64,000 bases of DNA from Posidonia oceanica (lineage: Eukaryota; Streptophyta; Magnoliopsida; Alismatales; Posidoniaceae), in NCBI GenBank assembly GCA_037176725.1, contig JAZBRS010000020.1:100148501-100212500 (forward strand), in the 5' to 3' direction. The position numbers and the translations under genes were made by a program. Under the pieces are notes generated by a model that saw only the letters and a program-made list of their open reading frames with translations, was not told the DNA's origin and did not search any database. Position 1 is the stretch's first letter. Every line of letters begins with the position of its first letter. This document shows, piece by piece, positions 57,660 through 64,000 of the stretch.

Positions 57660-58000
57660 TCTTTGCAGAAAAGTACTGATATATGTTGGACGTTCAAAAT
57701 TAGTGCATCATACATTGGATGCAACCTGTTCTGGCGTCCAACACAACAAAAAAAAAGAAAATAAATAAATAAGAGTTGTTGGACGCAATCTGTTCTAGCG
57801 TCCTATGTTGGACGCATAGACAGTTGCGTCCAACGCTTTTCAGCAACTTAAGTTGCTGAACTTCGCTCATGGTCCTCCAAATCCGTGGAAAAAATGCCAA
57901 ACCAATTTCTACCAGTTCCAGAAGCTTCTAGCAGTTGAAATACACGTGTGGGCGTTGGTTTCATATTTTTTGGACCTCCGAGCTATCTAGAACCACCTGT
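57660..58000 (+). repeat. Direct repeat flanking the mobile-domain gene, left copy
   Basis: Two hairpin pairs (TTGGACGC / GCGTCCAA) followed by CAGCAACTTAAGTTGCTGAA and CCTCCAAATCC. The right copy is at 61830-62110 in the same orientation. Confidence 0.65.
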
Positions 58001-58356
58001 TGTAGTTTACATTAAGTAATTGACTTGTTAAAGCACCAATGGTCGCGGAATTCAGAATTAAAGCTCGCAGGTGAAATTTTTCCTCATAACTCTGTCATTT
58101 GCATATTATTACACGTAATTAAGCTTGTTTCAAGTTAAATTGAATTAAAAGCCATTATTTTGAGGTGCTCCCTCGTTATTGGTTATTTTAGTTCATTTTC
58201 AACTTAGAGAAAGGTAAAGAAAAAAAGAAAACATTTGACTAGTTTGCTAAGTGCGCAGAAAATCGTTATCATTTATAAATTTGAGTTTTCTACAATATCA
58301 CCAGGGGATACCCCAGAGGTACAAGTGCTGACAAGTAAAAGAAAAAGCAGCAACAA
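58001..58356. other. Spacer downstream of the mobile-domain gene
   Basis: AT-rich; would hold the 3' UTR of the minus-strand gene. Nothing else seen. Confidence 0.5.
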
Positions 58357-61300
58357 CTAAGTAGCACTCTCCCCCTCACCCTCGGGAGCTGAAGGAGGAG
58401 CTGATGGAGGAGCTGCAGGGGGTTGTGCCGACTGATGCACTGAGCCACCTGAGGAAGCCTGTGATGCAACTCGAGACCCCCCAACTGGTGGACGACGACT
58501 GCCAGAGCAGTGCCTCAACATGGGCAACAGAGGAGGAGGAACTCGGCGACCAGTGGAAATACTACCAAGTACGGCCTCCCGTCGGTAATGCATCACCTCG
58601 CTCTCGAATTGAGCTGCCATCGCACGTTCCATATCTTGTGCCTGCAAGAAAAGATAGAAAAGAAGCATCAATCCATCAGTATAAGCGAGCATATGAATTT
58701 AAAAAAGGCAAAAGAGCAACTTATACCATCTTAGTTGCCTCCAACTGCCTCCTCAGCTCGACAATCTCTGCGGCTGAATTAGTCGCCAGTGGAGGTTGCT
58801 GCTGCGCAGCAAGTCGGGCAATCTTAGTGGCCCTCTCCTCAGCAAGCTGACGAGCAGAGCCTAGGTCACTAACAGTAGCCTGTACCTGCTGCTCTAGCTC
58901 ATGAACTCGTGCATCCCGAAAAGACAGCTCCCCTTGAAGATCATCAATCTGTAAAGGCCAGAACCATAGTCAGAACTGAATAAAGAATATAAAAGAAAAG
59001 TACACTGCTATACTTACCATACTCTGAAGGTGGGAAATCTCCTCGGCATGACCCGGTGGAGGGGCAGAGCTAGTCGAAGGCTGCAAAAGCAAAGAGGCAT
59101 GATTAGGACAATTTTCAAGACAAACAATTAAGCTATAGAAATAAATTCAAACTTGAGAAGCAGAGGCTCGCAAACGCTCAACCTCCTCGGTCAGCTCAGC
59201 AACACACCTAACCAGGTCGCGCTCGCGCTAACTATACTCATCGGTAGTCCTCAGCTGCAAGGGGCAAGTCCAAACAAGTTAGCTGTCAAGAAATACAAGC
59301 AATACAAATTGAAACATAAAGCTAATTACTCACCGCTATCTCCATTTGTGTCCTATGAGAGTAGACGAACTTCCGTAGCTCACCCACAGTCATCGCTGTC
59401 ACATCAGAAGTGGTGTCACCCAAGGGAAGGTTCGACCGCCCCAGAAAGTGGGAGTGATGGAAAACCATGAGCCCGCTGAACTAGTCGTCCATCCACCTGG
59501 CCCAAGCCAGCTCGTCCTCAACCGATGCATCAACAGGAGTGGTGGAGCCACCTCAAACCCAGTCCAGCAACTGTGGACCATAGGTGTCAACCCAGTGGCG
59601 AGCACGTCCACCTCCTCCCTGTATCTCATGCCAAACTCGAAATGGGTGAGCTCTGGGCTGCGCCTAACGACACCATAACTACCTAAGCACCTGGCTGATC
59701 TGTTGGAAGTGGCAGTGGTTCTAGCAGTGGAGCCAGATGTCCCGGTCGAAAACATCTCGGTCCCGAGCTATCTCGGGGACATCCTCGTGCTCCCCCTCAG
59801 CGTAAGGATGCCAGATCACCTGAAAAGTAGACAGGGAATCAGTAAACTAAAAGAAAAATAATATATCAGCAGGGGCATATGAAAAGAAGATTACCTGGGC
59901 AGGAACCAGCATCTCAAAGAAGAGACGCCCTACATAACGGTGGCCGGCGATCGCCTCAGGTGCACGATCCGCCTCGCTCCAGTATAGTCCCTACGGGAAG
60001 GGCATCCTCGCCTCAGGAACTAAAGCTGGGATGGGCCTTATGATTGTGAAGTGGTCCCATACCCACATCTGCAAGGAAAAAAAAAGCAAATCATCAGTCG
60101 AGCATGCAAAGTAAAGAATATTTGAGGCTTAAATAAGCAGGGAAAGTTTATATACCTAAAAGAATGGCAGGTTCCCGCCAAGCTGACGGGAACTACCATC
60201 AGAAAACTTGAAGAGCACGGTATAGAAGAATGACAGGCTCGCAGCACCCCAAGCATACTCCCCTACTCGGTCCAAGTTAGCAAGCAGGGGCAGGAACACT
60301 ACCGAAACCCGCGAAGTAGCGTGGCTGAAGAGTAGGTCCCTAAATAGAACTAAAAGGACGGTGTGGAGTTGCTGATCCGCATCCTCTCGAGGCTCTATAG
60401 CAGTCTTTTGAGAGTCCACGACGCGCTGAACTGCCAAGGTAGTAACAAAAAGGCGTGGCCCGTACATGACAACCCTCCTCCCTACTAACTCTGCCATCAT
60501 AGAGGTAAAGTCTGAATGCACTGAGCTGGTCACTGGACGTCCGGTCACCCCAAGTCTGATCAGCCGAACCATGTCCTCTTAAGAAATGACGAACTTGCCG
60601 ACCCGGGTCACAAGCAAGCTCGTTTAGTGGTGGTAGCACTCTGCTACAGACTCCAGAAGTCCCAACTCAAGCTGGAAAGGAGGAATGGACAGGAAGTGTC
60701 CAAACCCTATCTACCGAAGCCGCTTGTGCTGGAAAGGCGCCAACATCTGGTAGCACTTGAGGACCAGACCCCAGTGGCAACGCATGACGGCGGGAGCCCG
60801 ACTCTACAAGAGAGAGGAAAATTGTCAGATCAAGTCAAATATGATAATAAATTGAATTCGAATGTAAAGTGTGATTACTTGTCCTCTAGTCGCCAGTGCA
60901 GCTACCACAAGCTCGGCCTGGGCCCCATCCCTGCGTAGTGCCGAAGCCTGCACCACATCGTAGGGTATGTGAGCCCACGTAAAATCTAGAGGTGCACCGG
61001 CATCGCCCTCTACTTCCCAACGAACAAAGTCCTGGATGCTCATATACCAAGCGTCATCCTCAACCCTCCCAGCACCAGGAGGAGAAGCAGTAGCGGGCCC
61101 CGCCTTGGGAACTACCTCCTCCGACCCCGACTCCTCTGAATCCTCGACCGAAGGAATGAATGACTCCGAGCCTGAACTCTCGGAGCCACTGGTATCTGCA
61201 ATAGAAGTAGTATCCGGAGTCGCCCCCTCAGCCAGTAGTGGGCCCTCTGTAGCCATCTCAAGAGCACCACGGACCTCCCCACCATCCTATGCCCCGCTCC

Positions 61301-61760
61301 CAACTGCCTGCGCCTCCTCGGTCCTAACTACCGGTGCCTCCTCCGTCATCCCAACTGTCGGCGCCTCCTCGGCCCTAACTGCTAGCGCCTCCTCCGTCAT
61401 CCCAACTGCCTCTGGCACCCTCATCGGAGTCGGTTCAGACCCGCCGGACGTCGACGAGCCCTCCCCCTTCCGGGCCAACTTCTTCGGCCTCACGTACGCC
61501 TTGCCAAATCTCGGCATCAACTGAAAAAAAGAAAAGAAAAGAAGAACCAATAGGGAGCAGGGCACCACACTGGAGGAAAGGGGAATGGAAGGGGAGGTGG
61601 AGTGTACCTACAAGTCGTCATCGAAACCACCGGTCGCAGTGGCCGCAAATGCCGCACACGCCTCTCTGCCGCAGCTCGTGCCCTAGCCACCGACTATGTG
61701 GAAACGCCGCTCATCGCCTCATGCCGTAGAAGTTCGAAGGTGGAGGAGAGTCTGCTGTCG
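58357..61760 (-). pseudogene. Plant mobile domain (PMD) protein gene, antisense in E6, eight coding exons
   Basis: Coding exons on the minus strand: 61517-60879 (start ATG 61517, acidic/Ser-rich N-terminus), 60803-60156, 60068-59895, 59819-59334, 59254-59153, 59080-59018, 58948-58727 and 58641-58357. Every intron has GT-AG ends (one donor is GTTTGA) and is phase 0; a further 5' exon with donor at 61607 precedes. Exons 2-4 give the PMD fold: IGFGHFLSIPPFQLELGLLE, MVRLIRLGVTGRPVTSS, NLDRVGEYAWGAASLSFFY, GLYWSEADRAPEAIAGHRYV, DVFDRDIWLH, CHFQQISQVLR. Later exons give a coiled coil (VRCVAELTEEVERLRAS, VHELEQQVQATVSDL) and a Pro/Ser tail. The 872-codon frame has no frameshift but 12 stops (9 TAG, 2 TAA, 1 TGA). 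PMD proteins include MAIN/MAIL1, which act in silencing, and are often carried by transposons. Function of this copy unknown. Confidence 0.8.
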
Positions 61761-61829
61761 TTGGAGAAGAAGAAGAAAGAAGTTAGGAGCGGGAAAATGA
61801 AGAGGCTAGGGGAGCACAGTGTGTTAAAA

Positions 61830-62110
61830 GGCCTCCATACGTTGGGCACTAGAAGTATTTACGTCATACGTTGGATGCAGCAAAGTATGGCGTCCTATGC
61901 CCAGAAGACTGTTTAGATGCTGGACGCATTCCATTCAAGTGTCATATGTTGGACGCATGCATATACAGCGTCCAACACTTCGGAGCGACTTAAAATGCTG
62001 AATGTCGCCAGGAAGCCTCCAAATCAAATTTTTTCCAATACCAGGGGCTTCTACAAGCTAGAATGCACATGGAGATGAGGCCACCTTGATTTTCGAACTC
62101 CCGGAGCACA
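61830..62110 (+). repeat. Direct repeat flanking the mobile-domain gene, right copy
   Basis: TTGGACGC-type hairpins, then AGCGACTTAAAATGCTGAA and CCTCCAAATC, parallel to 57660-58000. Confidence 0.65.
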
Positions 62111-62137
62111 ACCGGGCAAACAAAGCCAAAGAAGTAT

Positions 62138-62946
62138 TGTAGATGGAAGAAAACTCAAACTCTCTCAAAATTCCTCTAGAATTGTATCCCTCTCTCAAGT
62201 TTGTGACAGTAAAAATCGACCCTTGACACTGTGGGGGTATCCTTGCTTTTATAGAAGTAAGGGAGGAACAAATATGGACACAACGGCCAAGTCAACAAAC
62301 TTTCCTATTTCAGAGGTGTTGGACGTTGGACATTACAGCGTCCAACATTACCCGCTGGCAAACCCAGCGTCCAACGACCCTCCGAGGCAAAGATGCCAAG
62401 ATCAAAGAATATTCCTCAATAAAAGGCTGATTAATGACCATTAAGGCCAATTAAAGCCTTGACTAGTCAAAGGACCTCTAGTAGAGGCAAAACATGGACT
62501 TTGACTTTAGCCAAATAAGGCAAGCTTGGGGAAACACAAAACCAGGTTATTGGACGCTTTGATTAACAACGTCCAATGTTGGACGCTAGGATATCCAGCG
62601 TCCAACACACTCAAATGCAAACTTGCCAATTTTCGCTTCTCAATCAAGGAGACAAGTGTCAATCAACTTAATGAGGTGATTTTGTTGACGTGGACTTGTT
62701 TGACTTTCACAGAAGGTTTAGGTCCAAAAGGAAAATTGACAGATTTGGAAATAAAATGAATTGGAACTGTTAGACGCAGCTGTATGCTGCATCCAACGTT
62801 AGACGCAGTTAAATGCTGCGTCCAACGTTCCAGAGAGGCAAATGGGCTTTTGGATAAGCTGAGCAAAAAGCTTACAAAAATGTGTGGAGCATGTGAGGTA
62901 ATGGCACCTAAAAATGCAAGGGGAGTGCCACAACGGGGTATCTATA
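62138..62946 (-). repeat. E6 right LTR fragment, minus orientation
   Basis: Begins TATAGATACCCC at 62946 (minus); aligns with the E5 LTR through the TATA box (TATAAAAG, minus, 62246-62253) to CTTCCATCTACAAT, then diverges at about 62138. Hairpin clusters at 62322-62365, 62550-62607 and 62768-62830. Confidence 0.85.
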
Positions 62947-62949
62947 GTG

Positions 62950-64000
62950 CAGTGTTGGTGTAGCGATCCCGATCGGAATCAGGCTCGCTATTTTAGCGGC
63001 GATTGGATCCGAGGAAGAGGCTCGACTCGAAAACACTTGAAATCGAGGAGAAAAGAGAAAGATAAGACAAGTCAGAGTCGCCACCATGTCTATTAACGGG
63101 AGACAAGGAAAACCGGGGGAAATGCGTGAATTAACACGCAAAACCAAGCAAGAAATGCAAAGCAAAGCAATGCAAAGGAAACAAATGCAAATACATGCAA
63201 ATGAGATGACTCTAGCCTAGGATAAGGGCAGTACGGTCATTGCGGGCCAAAAGACAGGGCAAGGTCTCCTGTTATGTGCGGGGAAGGTGTTAGGCACCCC
63301 CGACACGCCCGAGAATCGGTCTTTCTAGGCTTACGCTCGCATACGCAGGGAAATGCAGGATTGAATGCCTATGTGCCTATGAATGCCTAAATGAATGCTC
63401 AAGGTGTGCTCTAAGTGGGGAGATGCAAAGAAAGGAAGTAAATGTGCTGTCTAAGTGCTCAGCTACGCTGTCTGTGTTCCGAACCAGGCGAAACATGGCT
63501 CGTGAGAACTCCAGACAGTAAGCATCACAGCCCTACATGCAAATGCAGACGAAAAAGCAAAACAACGGTAAAACCATGCAATGCAATCGACATGCAAGAG
63601 AAAACGGCGTAAAACACGCAAAACGAGGCGAAAAACAATAGAGCGCGCAAAACGGTGCAAAAAAACAAGGTCGGCACGCAAAACAGGCGAGAAAGCAAGG
63701 CGGCATGCAAATCGGTGCAAAAGACGATGACGGGCACGCAAAACTGTGCCAAAAACAGGGCGAGCGCGCAAAACGACGCGAAAGACAAAGCAGGCACGCA
63801 AAACAGTGCCAAAACGAGAACGGGCACGCAAAACGGTGCCAAAACAGCGAGATAAAACCTCGGAAAGCTGTGCGAATGCTAAATGCAAAGAAGAGATCAG
63901 AAGATGCCAAAGAGGAGCAAAACAATGTGTGTGTAAGAACAGACGTTGTTTAGGACCACCCAGGGTAGGTGTGAAGACCTACAAAGGGGAGAGTGAGCAA
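62950..64000 (-). repeat. TGTAGACACC-family LTR, 3' part; probable 5' LTR of E4
   Basis: Carries the family block (GAGTCGCCACC at about 63077, GGAAGGTGTTAGGCACC near 63282, GAATCGGTCTTTCTAGGC) in minus orientation and runs off the right edge. The left boundary with E6 is approximate. Confidence 0.65.
63600..63850 (-). repeat. LTR minisatellite, about 30-bp unit with hairpin
   Basis: Seven or eight units around GGCACGCAAAACTGTGCC, in which GGCAC pairs with GTGCC; spacers differ between units. The Arg/Ala and Cys/Phe-rich ORFs on both strands (63463-63953) are repeat artefacts. Confidence 0.85.

Larger units (their letters stand above)
53933..62946 (+). mobile_element. E6: rearranged Tat-lineage element with inverted terminal LTRs and antisense mobile-domain gene
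   Basis: Left: partial LTR in plus orientation (53933-54567) fused straight to gag (54568-55989). Then an integrase C-terminal remnant (56162-56353), a 3' region, an antisense intron-containing plant mobile domain gene (58357-61760), and finally a partial LTR in minus orientation (62138-62946). RT, RNase H, protease and most of integrase are deleted. The unit begins and ends with the same LTR terminus (TATAGATACCCC), inverted, and the inverted repeat continues about 18 bp past the termini (CACTGCAC on both sides). Confidence 0.65.
33945..64000 (-). mobile_element. E4: large Tat-lineage retrotransposon interrupted by E5/E6
   Basis: Minus-strand order: 3' LTR (33945-37216), purine tract, long 3' region with satellites and an extra ORF (42190-43600), then integrase, archaeal RNase H, RNase H and RT (45073-48260), and an acidic linker up to 49843 where E5 is inserted. 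The LTR of the same family and orientation at 62950-64000 is best read as the 5' LTR of E4, running off the window; gag and protease are then deleted. That the two LTRs belong to one element is an inference from family, orientation and order. Confidence 0.65.

Noticed and set aside
61036..61524. 162-codon plus-strand ORF rich in Ser/Ala/Pro
   Set aside because: Opposite the acidic N-terminal exon of the PMD gene, which has proper splice sites.
63463..63953. Arg/Ala- or Cys/Phe-rich ORFs on both strands
   Set aside because: Artefacts of a roughly 30-bp minisatellite, open in several frames.

Overview
This window is plant nuclear DNA, almost certainly from a eudicot, and it consists nearly entirely of transposable elements nested in one another. 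The reasons are Ty3/gypsy polyproteins with a second (archaeal-type) RNase H, which is the Tat/Ogre signature; a Ty1/copia element; hAT-type elements; a plant mobile domain gene with plant-style GT-AG introns; and a decayed SCAR/WAVE gene. I see no intact host gene, no RNA gene and no CRISPR array.

Layout. 1-10452: the 5' half of a Tat-lineage element on the minus strand (element E1: LTR 9016-10452, leader, gag, two tandem protease domains, RT, RNase H, archaeal RNase H, start of integrase), running off the left edge. 10589-15762: a minus-strand copia element with a 5-bp target duplication (CAAGT), whose gag/protease is replaced by foreign sequence. 16383-23458: a unit whose two ends are the same LTR end in inverted orientation, bounded by ATATT duplications, with a solo LTR (18341-20511, duplication GTTTC) nested in it; the unit sits in a hAT remnant. 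25164-31744: a plus-strand deletion derivative of the E1 family (E2; duplication GAAAC), with LTRs and gag but no pol. 32163-33935: exons of a SCAR/WAVE pseudogene on the minus strand, with a 790-bp hAT-like element (32633-33422) in its intron. About 33945 to the right edge: a large minus-strand Tat element (E4) with its 3' LTR, a long 3' region holding satellites and an extra DUF7745-like ORF, then pol (45073-48260). It is interrupted at 49844-62946 by two related plus-strand gag-bearing elements, E5 and E6; E6 carries an antisense, intron-containing plant mobile domain gene. The LTR at 62950-64000 is probably the 5' LTR of E4.

How the parts relate. All coding belongs to retroelement replication (Gag, protease, RT/RNase H, integrase) or to extra genes carried by Tat elements, and every copy is broken. 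Decay is dominated by in-frame nonsense codons, strikingly TAG, rather than indels, as expected of C-to-T decay of heavily methylated DNA. Two signals stand out beyond ordinary annotation: the recurrence of short hairpin-forming inverted repeats (stems of 7 to 15 bp) in the LTRs, leaders and 3' regions of otherwise unrelated element families, including an array of about 18 hairpins with a compensatory base-pair change; and two units whose LTRs lie in inverted rather than direct orientation, one of them with a perfect target-site duplication.
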